Below the pieces are notes generated by a model, which made no database searches, was not told the DNA's origin, and saw only the letters and a list, made by a program, of their open reading frames with translations. Both the position numbers and the translations under genes were made by a program. A stretch of DNA of 63,484 bases from Corynebacterium propinquum DSM 44285 (GTDB lineage: Bacteria; Actinomycetota; Actinomycetes; Mycobacteriales; Mycobacteriaceae), in NCBI RefSeq assembly GCF_000375525.1, contig NZ_AQXC01000013.1, positions 1 to 63,484 of the forward strand, written 5' to 3'. This document shows, piece after piece, positions 1-9,718 of this stretch (positions within the stretch are counted from its first letter, which is position 1; every line of letters starts with the position of its first letter).

Positions 1-213
1 TCCCACCGGTACGGACACCCCCACCTGAAGGGCGGCCTGCGCAGTGGTGATTCCCGTCGCGATCAGACCCCAGAACTGGCGTTGCACTGCCCGTGACGGA
101 ACCGGCCTACCCGGGGAACGCATCGCAGGCCGCAACGCCCGATCCGCACGCCACTGACGCCGCACCCCCACCGGCATATCACTGGTCTTCTTACTCCAGT
201 CCTTGGTAGCCAC
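1..213 (-). CDS. IS30-family transposase, N-terminal 71 codons (partial)
   Basis: Read on the minus strand from a GTG at 213, the frame gives MATKDWSKKTSDMPVGVRRQ and continues through RPAMRSPGRP to a helix-turn-helix-like stretch (TTAQAALQVGVSVPVG) typical of the IS30 N-terminal DNA-binding region. A GGAGG ribosome site at 223-227 lies 9 bases upstream of the GTG, which decides the start. The frame runs off the window edge without a stop, so the DDE catalytic core is not visible. Family assignment rests on the SPGRP and helix-turn-helix pattern recalled from corynebacterial IS30 elements. Confidence 0.6.
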   Translation of the reverse strand, partial: MATKDWSKKTSDMPVGVRRQWRADRALRPAMRSPGRPVPSRAVQRQFWGLIATGITTAQAALQVGVSVPVG

Positions 214-260
214 CTTCTCATACCTCCATGCTCAGGGTGTTGCGACAACCAATTGAATCC
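1..260 (-). mobile_element. IS30-family insertion element, left part, cut by window edge
   Basis: The stretch carries the 5' end of an IS30-type transposase gene reading leftwards out of the window. A candidate terminal repeat lies at about 236-260 (GTTGCGACAACCAATTGAA inside it). To the right of about 260 the sequence is abruptly that of an IS3-type orfB, so this element sits inside the older IS3 copy. Its other end is outside the window. Confidence 0.6.
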
Positions 261-264
261 ACCT

Positions 265-911
<647 letters not shown>

Positions 912-1236
912 CCGATGCAGCCTTGAGCAATTCGTTGGTGTCTCGTAGCTCCTGATTTTCACGGCGCAGCTTGGCAACTTCAGCGACTAAGTCTTCTGGC
1001 TGGTGTTCGCGAGTAAGACCATCACGGCGAGCCTGCTGCGTCCATTGCCTAGCTGTGTGCCACGAAACGCCCAGTTTGGGTGCCACGAACTTGCACGCTT
1101 CCTGCATCGAAATATTCTCCGCCAGGATGCGATCTTCTACCACGCGGACGACTCGGTCCTTCGCTTCCTGGTCAAATTTTTTGGGCATGTTCGAAGATTT
1201 TCCCATTTACCCAAACGGAACAAAACCTGGGACACT

Positions 1237-1503
1237 TCAGTTTGTCGCGCCGTAGCCAATTGTAAAAGTCACTAGTCCCGCGAAACCAAGGCCTATTGCG
1301 GGCGCCATATGTCCTTGGAGGAGGTAAAACGCTGAAATCAGGTAAAAAATCGTAGCTAGGCAAAATGAACATACGCCTATTTTTGATGGTCTTTTTACCG
1401 ATGGGTGCTTCGGGTTGTGTCTCCCTGCAGAATACGCGGCACTACCAGACAGTATTGCTGCACTCGCTACGACTAACAGGGGGAACCACATTTTATCCAA
1501 CAT
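1237..1503 (-). CDS. small membrane protein, hypothetical (3' end formed by IS)
   Basis: The frame encodes 88 residues with a hydrophobic N-terminus (MLDKMWFPLLVVASAAILSG) and two further hydrophobic stretches (SFCLATIFYLISAFYLL, and PAIGLGFAGLVTFTIGYG). It is probably a three-segment inner-membrane protein. The last codons and the stop lie within the candidate terminus of the IS3-type element, so the original gene may have been longer and been cut by the insertion. I recognise no family. It is followed upstream, on the same strand, by the MFS permease gene, whose stop lies 12 bases before this gene's start, so the two could be co-transcribed. Confidence 0.45.
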   Translation of the reverse strand: MLDKMWFPLLVVASAAILSGSAAYSAGRHNPKHPSVKRPSKIGVCSFCLATIFYLISAFYLLQGHMAPAIGLGFAGLVTFTIGYGATN

Positions 1504-1515
1504 TCTTTAATTTAA

Positions 1516-2895
1516 TCACCGCAGCTGCGTACCTTTTTGCTCCGGGAGCTGGAATGCAGCAACGGCAGCGATCGCGAAGCTCACCCCGAACACCGCGAAT
1601 AATAAGCCTTGCCCGCCGAGATTCAAAACAACCGGCACCAACAACGGAGCTAGGATCGATGCCAGGCGGCCGAACCCAGCAGCGGCACCAGTTCCTGTAC
1701 CGCGCAGCGCCGTCGGGTAGAGTTCCGGCCCAATCGCGTACAGCGCGCCCCAGGCACCCAAGTTAAAGAAACTGAGCAAGCATCCAGCGATAATGATCGT
1801 CGCTTCGGTAGAGCTGAAACCATACAACCCAGCTGCTGCTGCAGAACCCGCTAAAAACGTCGCCAAGGTTGCCCGTCGGCCCCAGCGCTCAATCAACCAC
1901 GCCGCTACCGCATATCCGGGAAGTTGTGCCAGGGTGATAATCAGCGTGAATCCGAAAGATTTCACCAGGCTAAAGCCTTGCTCATGAAGCAGTGACGGAA
2001 TCCAAATAAAGGCGCCGTAATACGACAAGTTGATGCAGAACCAGATGATCCATAGGTTACGGGTACGCGATCGCAAAGATGGCGACCAAATGGATTTTCC
2101 ACCCCGCACCCCGGCTGTTTCTTGCACCTCGTCGGTACGCTTGGGCAAGCGTTTGGCTTGCCATTTCAGCCGTGGTGAATCTTCAAATTCCTGCACTACT
2201 TTTTCGGCCTCGCGTGTTTTCCCGCGGCTTTCCAAGTAGCGCACGGATTCTGGCAGCGCCATGCGGATTGCCAGACCATAGATGGCTGGGATGCATCCTA
2301 ACGCCAGTGCCCAACGCCACCCGTTGTCGCCAGAAGCCACCACAAATGTGCCGATCACCGCGGCAAGAATCCAGCCCACGGCCCAGAAAGCTTCCAGGAT
2401 CACCACCATGCGCCCGCGGATAGAACGCGGTGCGAATTCGGCCACGTATGTCGAGGCCACAGGCAGTTCCGCACCCAGACCGACTCCGACGATAAAACGC
2501 AAAACGATCAACACCGCCAGCGAACCAGCCAGGGCAGACGCGCCCGTCGCCAAGCCATAAATCAATAGCGTGGCGGCAAAGACTTGCCGTCGGCCAAATT
2601 TATCCGCCAGCAATCCGCCGAGCGTAGCGCCAATGGCCATCCCCACAAACCCGATGGAGCCTAACCACGATGCTTGCCCAGGCGATAGCCCCCACTGGGC
2701 GACGAGGGCGGCCATCACAAACGAGATCAGACCAACATCCATGGCATCGAGTGCCCAACCGATACCGGTGCCCCCGAGCAATTTTCCGTGCGCGCGCGTC
2801 AAAGGCAGTTGATCAAGCCGTTGGCTTCGGGTGAGCTGCTGTGTGCCTGCCGCGGCCTGGTCAGGTCTCCCGGCGGAGCTGGAGGAGGAATTCAT
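1516..2895 (-). CDS. MFS transporter, sugar-porter / NiaP-like
   Basis: The 459-residue protein shows the major facilitator pattern of 12 membrane segments in two halves. The loop between segments 2 and 3 carries GGLLADKFGRRQVF, and the second half has LIERWGRRATLA. The early LGGTGIGWALDAMDVGLISF and the PVASTYVAEFAPRSIRGRMV segment resemble the NiaP/SV2-like and aromatic-acid symporter branch. The substrate cannot be read from sequence; nicotinate or an organic acid are guesses. A hydrophilic N-terminal extension of about 35 residues (NSSSSSAGRPDQ) precedes segment 1. The gene diverges from glmM with about 110 bases between starts. Confidence 0.7.
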   Translation of the reverse strand: MNSSSSSAGRPDQAAAGTQQLTRSQRLDQLPLTRAHGKLLGGTGIGWALDAMDVGLISFVMAALVAQWGLSPGQASWLGSIGFVGMAIGATLGGLLADKFGRRQVFAATLLIYGLATGASALAGSLAVLIVLRFIVGVGLGAELPVASTYVAEFAPRSIRGRMVVILEAFWAVGWILAAVIGTFVVASGDNGWRWALALGCIPAIYGLAIRMALPESVRYLESRGKTREAEKVVQEFEDSPRLKWQAKRLPKRTDEVQETAGVRGGKSIWSPSLRSRTRNLWIIWFCINLSYYGAFIWIPSLLHEQGFSLVKSFGFTLIITLAQLPGYAVAAWLIERWGRRATLATFLAGSAAAAGLYGFSSTEATIIIAGCLLSFFNLGAWGALYAIGPELYPTALRGTGTGAAAGFGRLASILAPLLVPVVLNLGGQGLLFAVFGVSFAIAAVAAFQLPEQKGTQLR

Positions 2896-3006
2896 GGCTT
2901 ATAGGCTACTCCAGCAGTACGCCCGTACTGCACAGGGATCCTGGCTGGATGCGCGCATACTGAACAACTGAACAAACGCATTAGGGAAGGGTGCATAATT
3001 GAAGGC

Positions 3007-4350
3007 ATGACTCGTCTATTTGGAACCGATGGTGTCCGTGGCCATGCCAATGAGGTGCTCACAGCTCCGCTGGCTCTTCGTTTGGGTGCAGCAGCTGCGG
3101 AAGTACTGACTTCACAACGCGACCGGCAAGGGCGCCGTCCGACCGCCATCATTGGCCGTGACCCCCGGGTTTCCGGAGAAATGCTCGCTGCGGCGATGGC
3201 GGCAGGCATGGCTTCCCGTGGTGTGGATGTGTTGCGCGTCGGCGTGCTGCCCACACCGGCAGTGGCGTTTCTTACCGACGACTACGGCGCGGATATGGGC
3301 GTGATGATTTCTGCTTCGCACAACCCGATGCCGGATAATGGCATCAAATTTTTCTCCTCTGGTGGGCGTAAGCTGCCGGATCACGTGGAAGACGAAATTG
3401 AAGCCCGCATGAATGTGCTGGAAGAATCAGGCCCAACCGGTTCTGCCATCGGGCGTGTGGTGGAAGAATCCCCAGATGCGCATGAACGCTACCTGAAGCA
3501 TTTGCAGGAAGTCTGTTCGACGGATCTTACCGGCCTGCACGTCGTCGTCGACTGCGCGAATGGTGCTGCGTCGAAGATTGCCCCGGAAGCCTATGCGGCG
3601 GCAGGTGCTCGCGTTGATGCGATCTATAACGCTCCCAATGCCTACAACATCAACGATGACTGCGGATCCACACACATTGAGAAGGCACAAGCAGCCGTGC
3701 GGGAATACGGGGCGGACCTCGCTTTGTCGCACGACGGGGATGCCGACCGCTGCCTGGCCGTTGATGCAGAAGGCAACGTCGTCGACGGTGACCAGATCAT
3801 GGCAATTTTGGCCGTCGGCATGAAAAACGATTCTGATCTGCGCCACAACACGCTGGTGGCTACGGTCATGTCGAACCTTGGCCTGAGCCTGGCTATGCAA
3901 GAACAAGACATTGAGATGATTCAAACCAAAGTAGGCGACCGTTACGTCGTGGAAGCGCTGCATGACGGCGGCTTCAGCTTGGGCGGAGAGCAATCCGGCC
4001 ATATCGTGCTGCCAGAACACTGCACCACAGGTGATGGCACGCTGACTGGTTTATTGCTGATGTCGCAGATGGCGAAAACCGGCAAGTCTTTACAAGAACT
4101 TGCCGGGGTTATGACCGTGCTTCCACAGGTGTTGATCAGTGTTCCGGTCTCGGATAAATCCGTGATCATGGACAACGACGACGTGCGCGCGGCTATTGCC
4201 AAGGCTGAAGAGGATTTGGGCAATGGTGGGCGCGTGCTGTTGCGGCCTTCTGGCACCGAGGAATTATTCCGCGTGATGGTAGAAGCCGAACAAGAAGAAA
4301 CTGCGCGGAAGGTCGCTGGTCAACTGGCCGCTGTGGTTTCTGCTGTCTAG
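3007..4350 (+). CDS. glmM: phosphoglucosamine mutase
   Basis: GlmM converts glucosamine-6-phosphate to glucosamine-1-phosphate, the step between GlmS and UDP-GlcNAc formation for peptidoglycan. The 447 residues match the family length. The N-terminus [12 protein letters not shown] is diagnostic. The phosphoserine loop [12 protein letters not shown] places the catalytic Ser at residue 104, the metal loop SHDGDADR is at 241-248, and the C-terminal phosphate-binding [12 protein letters not shown] is near 412. The gene stands alone in front of a three-gene cluster, with glmS 3.5 kb downstream. In M. tuberculosis the same neighbourhood follows the ESX-4 locus, rplM and rpsI. Confidence 0.97.
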   Translation: MTRLFGTDGVRGHANEVLTAPLALRLGAAAAEVLTSQRDRQGRRPTAIIGRDPRVSGEMLAAAMAAGMASRGVDVLRVGVLPTPAVAFLTDDYGADMGVMISASHNPMPDNGIKFFSSGGRKLPDHVEDEIEARMNVLEESGPTGSAIGRVVEESPDAHERYLKHLQEVCSTDLTGLHVVVDCANGAASKIAPEAYAAAGARVDAIYNAPNAYNINDDCGSTHIEKAQAAVREYGADLALSHDGDADRCLAVDAEGNVVDGDQIMAILAVGMKNDSDLRHNTLVATVMSNLGLSLAMQEQDIEMIQTKVGDRYVVEALHDGGFSLGGEQSGHIVLPEHCTTGDGTLTGLLLMSQMAKTGKSLQELAGVMTVLPQVLISVPVSDKSVIMDNDDVRAAIAKAEEDLGNGGRVLLRPSGTEELFRVMVEAEQEETARKVAGQLAAVVSAV

Positions 4351-4553
4351 ATTCATTCTCGAACTTCTCTACAGATTCCCGGTACGGCGGATAATTTTCG
4401 CCTTAATTTTGTCTTATCGGGAACCGCACCCCTCGATCCATAGTCCAATACGGGCGAGAGAAAACGTGTGACGATTCTTCTCGTTTCCAGGAGCCGAAAA
4501 CTCATGAAGATTGGCTCTGAATACGCAGTGGAGAAAAGGAGGTGCGGTTTTTC

Positions 4554-4865
4554 ATGTCCGATGTCGATTTTGATTATGCGGCATTGCGCGAGGGATTCCG
4601 CCACGTAGTGCAAGCTGATGATGCGCACCAGCATGCGCATGCTGCCGACCGGCCGGTGTATCCAGCCCACGCTGCTGGGCAGGGGTTTAGCCATTACGGC
4701 GCGCGCATTGCCGCAGCACTAGAAGCAGTGCATTCCCAGGGCAGTGCACGGATCCAGCGACGTCAACAGACTGCACAATCGGGGATTACAGAATGCGATA
4801 ATTTCTGCGTCCGTGATGATCACAATGCGGCGTCGTTCGGCGCGCAGCAGGTTGGGCGGGTTTGA
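4554..4865 (+). CDS. small helical protein, ESX-linked position (EspC/WXG-like), unknown role
   Basis: The product has 103 residues. The start at ATG 4554 (MSDVDFDYAALREGF) is set by a strong AAAGGAGGTG at 4535-4544; an in-frame GTG at 4542 overlaps that site and is unlikely. A central helical stretch (HYGARIAAALEAVHSQGS) is followed by RRQQTAQSGITECDNFCVRD and NAASFG. The layout resembles WXG100/EspC-type partners of type VII secretion, but no clear WXG is seen. Its stop overlaps the next gene start (ATGA at 4862), implying coupled translation. By position it matches M. tuberculosis Rv3440c, a similarly small conserved protein beside ESX-4. The family call is inference. Confidence 0.6.
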   Translation: MSDVDFDYAALREGFRHVVQADDAHQHAHAADRPVYPAHAAGQGFSHYGARIAAALEAVHSQGSARIQRRQQTAQSGITECDNFCVRDDHNAASFGAQQVGRV

Positions 4866-6556
4866 TGAGTATCGCAATCAACCGCTTATTAAATGATTTT
4901 CAGCAGTGCTTGGCCGAACTCGCTGTTGTCTCCGGTGGCAGTTACCTGCCGCCAGCGGGAGTCATCGAGACCATGCGGGAAGCCGCTGGCCGTGTGGACG
5001 GGTTGGATTCTGCGCAGCTTATTGCGCAATCTTCGGCGGCTTCTGGTGCGCGACGCGATAAGGGCGATGGCTTCGGCTTTGTCCTGGATATCTTGTCGTC
5101 TGGTCCTGGGATGCAGCTTGCCGGCGGTGGGATGGAAGCAGTGCTGCGCCGTTTCCAGCGTGATCATGAAGAAGATCAAGTGGCGGGCCAAGAATTTGCT
5201 GATGGTGCCCAAGCTTGCGGTCGTGCCGTGGATGATATTCGTGATAGCTCGGAGATTGGTCTCAGCGAGATTTTGGGTTCGGCGATCCCGATCGTGCAGT
5301 TGGTAACACGGTTGGTGCGTGTGCACCCGATTATGCGGTTTACTGGCATGGTGGGCACGCTGGCGAGCATGGTGATTGAACCGGCGGTGTCGAACTTCAT
5401 GCGCACGGTTGGTGATCGTGACGACGCCATTTGTGGCTGTTATGAAGAATTTTTGCGTCGGTGCGAGCAACTCTGTGACAAAGAATTGGTGGATCCACCA
5501 GAGCACGTACCCGATGCTTCAGGCGATGGACAAGGTGGCGGGGACAAACCGGTTGAGTGTCCACCGGGTGTGGAAAAGCCGGTGGGTGGGCCGCTGCCTG
5601 CGAATGAGTCCGCTCACCCACAGCCACCGTCACAGCCTCAGTCTCAGCCACAGTCGCAAACACAAGCCAAGTTTGGAGAAGCTAGTTCGCAGACTACACC
5701 GGTGGCAGAAAAGCCAAATTTCACTAAGCCAGGGGCAGAAAAGCTGGTGGCGGAACCGTGTCCGCCAGGTGAAATAAACGAACCTGGGACACCACAAAAA
5801 GCTATGCCCGAACCACCATCGCCTGAAACGTCGTTGCCAGAACCAGAGCTTCCGGATATGACACCGCGAACGCAGATGGCGAGCTCGGTGCAGCTTGGTT
5901 GCGATGTAGCTAAATCGTGCGTGGGTCAAATCGCGCGGGCGGGCCTAGGCATGGCAATGGTGGGTGCGCAGTTGGTGCAGGAGACTGCAGCTGAGTGTTG
6001 GGAGCAGTTGAATTGTCAACCTCCACAACCTGAGCCAGTACCGCAGCCAGCACCGCAGCCTGCAGAGCCAGAATGTCCACCAGAGCAGCAACCGGCACCG
6101 GAACCGGAGCCAGATTGCCCACCAGAAGAAAAGTCGGTGCCAGAGCAGCAACCAGCACCGGAACCTGAACCAGATTGTCCACCGGAGGAAAAGACGGTCC
6201 CAGAGCCAGTGGAAAAACCGGCTCCCGAACCAGAACCTGAGCCAGCCCCGGAACCAGAGCCTGCACCAGTTCCAGAGGACGAGGTCATTGAAAAACCCAT
6301 GCCGGAACATTCCGTGGATAAAAAGCAGTTCCACTCTGGCCCGGCACAGGTAGCACCGGAGCCGCAGCCAGAGTCTGCACCAGAACCGATGCAAGCAGCT
6401 CAGCCGGAAGCTCCGCAGCCGGAACCAGCACCTGCTCAGCCCGAGCAACCGGCTAGTCCTGAGCATGATGGTGGAGAAAACACGACTCATGAGGCCGAGA
6501 CAGGGGCAGAGGCAGAGAAAGCTTCCGGAAATACACACAGGATGGGACAGTGGTAA
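4862..6556 (+). CDS. large Pro/Glu-repeat protein with helical N-terminal domain
   Basis: The 564-residue protein has three visible parts. Residues 1-215 form a helical domain without a signal peptide, containing a hydrophobic stretch (SEILGSAIPIVQLVTRLV) and a Cys-rich end (CGCYEEFLRRCEQLCDKEL). Residues about 215-335 are Pro/Gln-rich. A short conserved-looking helical island (QMASSVQLGCDVAKSCVGQI) near 340-385 is followed by a long PEPE/CPPEE repeat region in which EPEPDCPPEEK recurs twice. It overlaps its neighbours at both ends (ATGA, TAATG), so all three genes form one translational unit. By position it equals M. tuberculosis Rv3439c, an Ala/Pro-rich conserved protein. A cell-wall-spanning or type VII-exported role is a guess. 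Confidence 0.6.
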   Translation: MMSIAINRLLNDFQQCLAELAVVSGGSYLPPAGVIETMREAAGRVDGLDSAQLIAQSSAASGARRDKGDGFGFVLDILSSGPGMQLAGGGMEAVLRRFQRDHEEDQVAGQEFADGAQACGRAVDDIRDSSEIGLSEILGSAIPIVQLVTRLVRVHPIMRFTGMVGTLASMVIEPAVSNFMRTVGDRDDAICGCYEEFLRRCEQLCDKELVDPPEHVPDASGDGQGGGDKPVECPPGVEKPVGGPLPANESAHPQPPSQPQSQPQSQTQAKFGEASSQTTPVAEKPNFTKPGAEKLVAEPCPPGEINEPGTPQKAMPEPPSPETSLPEPELPDMTPRTQMASSVQLGCDVAKSCVGQIARAGLGMAMVGAQLVQETAAECWEQLNCQPPQPEPVPQPAPQPAEPECPPEQQPAPEPEPDCPPEEKSVPEQQPAPEPEPDCPPEEKTVPEPVEKPAPEPEPEPAPEPEPAPVPEDEVIEKPMPEHSVDKKQFHSGPAQVAPEPQPESAPEPMQAAQPEAPQPEPAPAQPEQPASPEHDGGENTTHEAETGAEAEKASGNTHRMGQW

Positions 6557-6858
6557 TGGAATTTGAAGAGTTCGCAGAAAAATTCCGGGAGCGCACAGCG
6601 AAGCGCCTGCTGGAATTCGAAAGCAAGTTAGAAAAAGCCCAGCAGGAATTAGAAAAACAAGCAGAGCAGCAAGCTCAAAAGCAGACAGGCCAGCGCGCTT
6701 CAGAATCAAGTCAGCAAGCCGCAGAACCACAGCAGCAGCGTGGTGCATCGGCGCGACCGGCTCATGCCCGGAGCGCCGGGGTGAGTCAATTACGAGATAT
6801 TTCTCGGGCTAGTCGGCCGCGGCAAGTAAAGTCGGTGTTACGCCGTGGCCCAGATTAA
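6556..6858 (+). CDS. small coiled-coil protein, third gene of glmM-linked cluster
   Basis: The product has 100 residues from ATG 6556, which overlaps the preceding stop as TAATG; a GTG six bases earlier is possible. The N-terminal half is a highly charged helix (MEFEEFAEKFRERTAKRLLE, then KLEKAQQELEKQAEQQ) with coiled-coil spacing. The rest is Gln/Ser/Arg-rich and strongly basic (RASRPRQVKSVLRRGPD). There are no membrane segments. I recognise no family. Tight coupling suggests it works with the Pro/Glu-rich protein, whose acidic repeats could pair with this basic tail. The stop codon lies in the first copy of a 14-bp tandem repeat. Confidence 0.55.
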   Translation: MEFEEFAEKFRERTAKRLLEFESKLEKAQQELEKQAEQQAQKQTGQRASESSQQAAEPQQQRGASARPAHARSAGVSQLRDISRASRPRQVKSVLRRGPD

Positions 6859-6889
6859 AAGGCCCAGATTAAAAGCCCCGGATTAAAAG
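6848..6889. repeat. 14-bp tandem repeat at gene end, three copies
   Basis: The unit GCCCAGATTAAAAG occurs twice exactly (6848-6861, 6862-6875) and once with two changes (6876-6889). The first copy supplies the stop codon of the preceding coiled-coil gene. It looks like a slippage expansion. Confidence 0.9.
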
Positions 6890-6905
6890 CGAGTGTGCAG
6901 TCGCC

Positions 6906-7745
6906 CTAGACGAATTTGCCCAGCAGGCCGGAGGGTTTTTGCTGTTCTTCCAATTCGTTGCCGGTCGCACTGCTAAAACCTTTACCCTCGGCTTCTGGAT
7001 CAGAAAAATCAGCGTAGTGCTTGTCACCGTTGAGCTGGTGCAGCAAGAAACCAGTGACCAGGCCACGTGCAGTTTCAACAGCAGAAGCTTTACCCACGCC
7101 GATGCCAAGGAAGAACTTCCGCACAGTGTCTTCGCTAAACGTCGCTTGCTTCCCGTTATCAACTGCGCGGTAGCACACTGGCCCTTTCCAGTTCTGCGCC
7201 ATCTGTGGTGGGTTACCGGCAGAGAAAATATCGGCATCCTCTGGGCCGATGATCAGGCCTGGTTTGTCTATATGTTTTGCCGCATCCTGCGAAGAAGGCG
7301 AAGTCTGTGCAGGGTAGAGTGCGGCGACGCACTGCACTTTTTCATTTTCCAAGGCGGCAAGCACGGCGGCACCACCACCCATGCCATGGCCGATGACACC
7401 CAATTTGTTTGGGCTGACGGTGATATTGCCTTGCCCCAGTTTCACGCCAGCGGCAATCTGCAACGAAGTCTCTAGGTCGGAAGCGAAGTCGCGGTGGTCT
7501 GGCCACAGCCCCATTTCGGTTTCAGGTGCGACCACCACGATGCCCCAGCTAGCCAAGTGCCGCAGGGTATGGCGGTAGTGCTTCAACGAAATTCGCCAGT
7601 CATGCCCAAAAGCAACGGCAGGCAGAGAGTTGCCTTCGGCCGGGGCATATACCTTGCCGGGCAAGCCGGCATAATCTAAATCACCGACCAGCACACGGTG
7701 CGGGCCGCGCTTGGACACGTTTGCTAGCTGCTTTTTAAGACTCAC
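6906..7745 (-). CDS. alpha/beta-hydrolase (dienelactone-hydrolase-like) lacking the nucleophile Ser
   Basis: The 279-residue protein has the alpha/beta-hydrolase layout: an oxyanion-loop region (LPAVAFGHDWRISLKHYR), a strand with VVAPETE, and the nucleophile elbow at residues 119-123. There the expected G-x-S-x-G reads GHGMG, so Gly replaces the catalytic Ser. A later Asp region (GLIIGPEDADIF) is present. Unless another residue substitutes, it should not hydrolyse esters and may bind a ligand or partner. It converges on the glmM-linked cluster and diverges from glmS. By position it corresponds to M. tuberculosis Rv3438, so it belongs to the conserved neighbourhood. Confidence 0.75.
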   Translation of the reverse strand: MSLKKQLANVSKRGPHRVLVGDLDYAGLPGKVYAPAEGNSLPAVAFGHDWRISLKHYRHTLRHLASWGIVVVAPETEMGLWPDHRDFASDLETSLQIAAGVKLGQGNITVSPNKLGVIGHGMGGGAAVLAALENEKVQCVAALYPAQTSPSSQDAAKHIDKPGLIIGPEDADIFSAGNPPQMAQNWKGPVCYRAVDNGKQATFSEDTVRKFFLGIGVGKASAVETARGLVTGFLLHQLNGDKHYADFSDPEAEGKGFSSATGNELEEQQKPSGLLGKFV

Positions 7746-7845
7746 ACAGAACAGCCTAATGTATAGCGTCCTGTATAGCGACGACGACTAAGACGACTAA
7801 GAGGCGCCCCATCACGATTTTTCTGCGTAATGTAGTATCCAGCTC

Positions 7846-9717
7846 ATGTGTGGAATCGTTGGATATGTGGGACACCCCGGCGCTGACCGTGACTTTTATG
7901 CTCTAGACGTGGTGATGGAAGGCCTATCCCGCCTGGAATACCGCGGCTATGATTCTGCTGGTGTCGCGGTCTATGCTGATGACCAAATCGCGTGGCGCAA
8001 AAAAGCCGGCAAGGTTGCTTCGCTGAAGGAAGAATTGAACAAACGCCCACTGCCGGACTCTGTCCTGGGCATTGGCCACACCCGCTGGGCTACCCATGGT
8101 GGGCCGAGTGATGTCAACGCCCACCCGCACGTGGTCGGTAATGGCAAAGTCGCCGTCGTACACAACGGCATCGTGGAAAACTTTGCAGAGATCAAGCGCG
8201 AACTGAAAGATAAGGGCTACAACTTCGTTTCCGATACGGATACTGAGGTCGCAGGGACCCTGCTTGCCGACGTTTTCGCTACCGAATCGAACGGTGACTT
8301 GGCAGAGGCTATGCGCCGTACCGCCAGCCGTTTCGAGGGCGCTTTTACCCTGTTGGCAATCCATGCTGATCAGCCGGACCGCATCGTGGCTGCCCGTCGC
8401 GATTCGCCACTGTTGATCGGTCGTGGGGAAGGCGAGAATTTCCTGGGCTCGGATGTCTCCGGCTTCATTGATTACTCCAAAGATGCCGTGATCATTGACA
8501 ATGACCAGGTCGTGACCGTCACCGCTGATGACATCGAGATCACTGATTATGACGGCAACGTCGTCGAGCCGCGCGAATTCAAGGTCGAATGGGATGCAGA
8601 ATCCGCAGAAAAGGGCGGCTATGCCTCATTCATGGACAAAGAAATCCATGACCAGCCTGCCGCAGTCCGCGATACCCTGATGGGGCGTTTCGACGAAAAT
8701 GGTCAGCTTAAGTTGGACGAGGTCCGGATTGATGAATCGATCCTGAAATCCGTCGACAAGATCATCGTCATTGCCTGCGGTACCGCCGCCTATGCAGGCC
8801 ACGTTGCGCGTTATGCCATCGAGCACTGGTGCCGTATCCCTACCGAGGTGGAACTGGCCCATGAATTCCGCTACCGCGACCCGATTGTCAACGAAAAGAC
8901 GCTGGTAGTGGCGTTGTCGCAGTCGGGAGAAACCATGGACACGCTCATGGCGGTGCGCCACGCGCGCCAACAGGGTGCCAAGGTCATCGCGATCTCGAAT
9001 ACCCGTGGTTCTTCGATCCCGCGGGAATCCGATGCCGCGCTCTACACCCACGCTGGCCCGGAAATCGCGGTGGCTTCCACCAAGGCCTTCCTGGCAAAGA
9101 TCGCCGCGACCTACCTGTTTGGCCTGTACCTGGCGCAGCTGCGCGGCAATATGTTCTCCGACGAGGTGCACGCCGTGCTCAACGAGCTGCGTCAGATGCC
9201 GGAGAAGATTCAGCAGGTTATCGACAGCGAAGATGATGTCAAGGCCATTGCGAACAAGATGCACGACGCTCGCACCGTGCTGTTCTTGGGCCGTCACGTC
9301 GGATTCCCCGTGGCGCTCGAGGGCGCGCTGAAGCTGAAAGAGATCGCCTACTTGCACTCGGAAGGCTTTGCTGCCGGTGAGCTCAAGCATGGCCCGATCG
9401 CTTTGGTAGAAGAAGGCCAGCCGGTGTTTGTCATCGTGCCATCGCCACGCGGCCGCGACGTGCTGCACTCCAAGGTGGTCTCGAATATCCAGGAAATCCG
9501 TGCTCGTGGTGCGGTAACCATCGTGATCGCCGAAGAAGGCGATACTGCAGTTGAGGATTACGCCAACCACATCATCCGCATTCCGCAGTCGCCGACCCTG
9601 ATGCAGCCGCTGCTGGCGACGGTACCGCTGCAGATTTTCGCCTGCGCGGTCGCCGAGGCCAAGGGCTACGATGTTGACCAGCCGCGGAACCTGGCAAAAT
9701 CCGTCACCGTGGAGTAA
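7846..9717 (+). CDS. glmS: glutamine-fructose-6-phosphate aminotransferase (isomerizing)
   Basis: GlmS makes glucosamine-6-phosphate from fructose-6-phosphate and glutamine, the entry to amino-sugar synthesis. The protein has 623 residues, the usual length. It begins MCGIVGYVG with the catalytic Cys exposed after Met removal. The glutaminase domain shows GHTRWATHGGPSDVNAHPH. Two SIS sugar-binding domains follow, with SQSGETMDTL and EGFAAGELKHGPIALV, and it ends in the classic DQPRNLAKSVTVE. No glmS ribozyme is expected in this phylum and none is apparent. The 3' flank has a 15-bp-period duplication. Confidence 0.98.
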   Translation: MCGIVGYVGHPGADRDFYALDVVMEGLSRLEYRGYDSAGVAVYADDQIAWRKKAGKVASLKEELNKRPLPDSVLGIGHTRWATHGGPSDVNAHPHVVGNGKVAVVHNGIVENFAEIKRELKDKGYNFVSDTDTEVAGTLLADVFATESNGDLAEAMRRTASRFEGAFTLLAIHADQPDRIVAARRDSPLLIGRGEGENFLGSDVSGFIDYSKDAVIIDNDQVVTVTADDIEITDYDGNVVEPREFKVEWDAESAEKGGYASFMDKEIHDQPAAVRDTLMGRFDENGQLKLDEVRIDESILKSVDKIIVIACGTAAYAGHVARYAIEHWCRIPTEVELAHEFRYRDPIVNEKTLVVALSQSGETMDTLMAVRHARQQGAKVIAISNTRGSSIPRESDAALYTHAGPEIAVASTKAFLAKIAATYLFGLYLAQLRGNMFSDEVHAVLNELRQMPEKIQQVIDSEDDVKAIANKMHDARTVLFLGRHVGFPVALEGALKLKEIAYLHSEGFAAGELKHGPIALVEEGQPVFVIVPSPRGRDVLHSKVVSNIQEIRARGAVTIVIAEEGDTAVEDYANHIIRIPQSPTLMQPLLATVPLQIFACAVAEAKGYDVDQPRNLAKSVTVE

Positions 9718-9718
9718 A

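Noticed and set aside
5945..6748. Long minus-strand frame (267 codons) opposite the Pro/Glu repeat gene
   Set aside because: It is the complement of CCA/GAA-rich repeats and reads as Leu/Trp/Arg low complexity; the plus-strand frame has overlapping starts and stops and a strong ribosome site.
7746..7845. Possible glmS ribozyme or amino-sugar riboswitch
   Set aside because: The region is only 100 bases long and shows no conserved core; such ribozymes are not expected in this phylum.
8626..9570. 314-codon minus-strand frame inside glmS
   Set aside because: Shadow of a highly conserved gene; no ribosome site and no recognisable domain.
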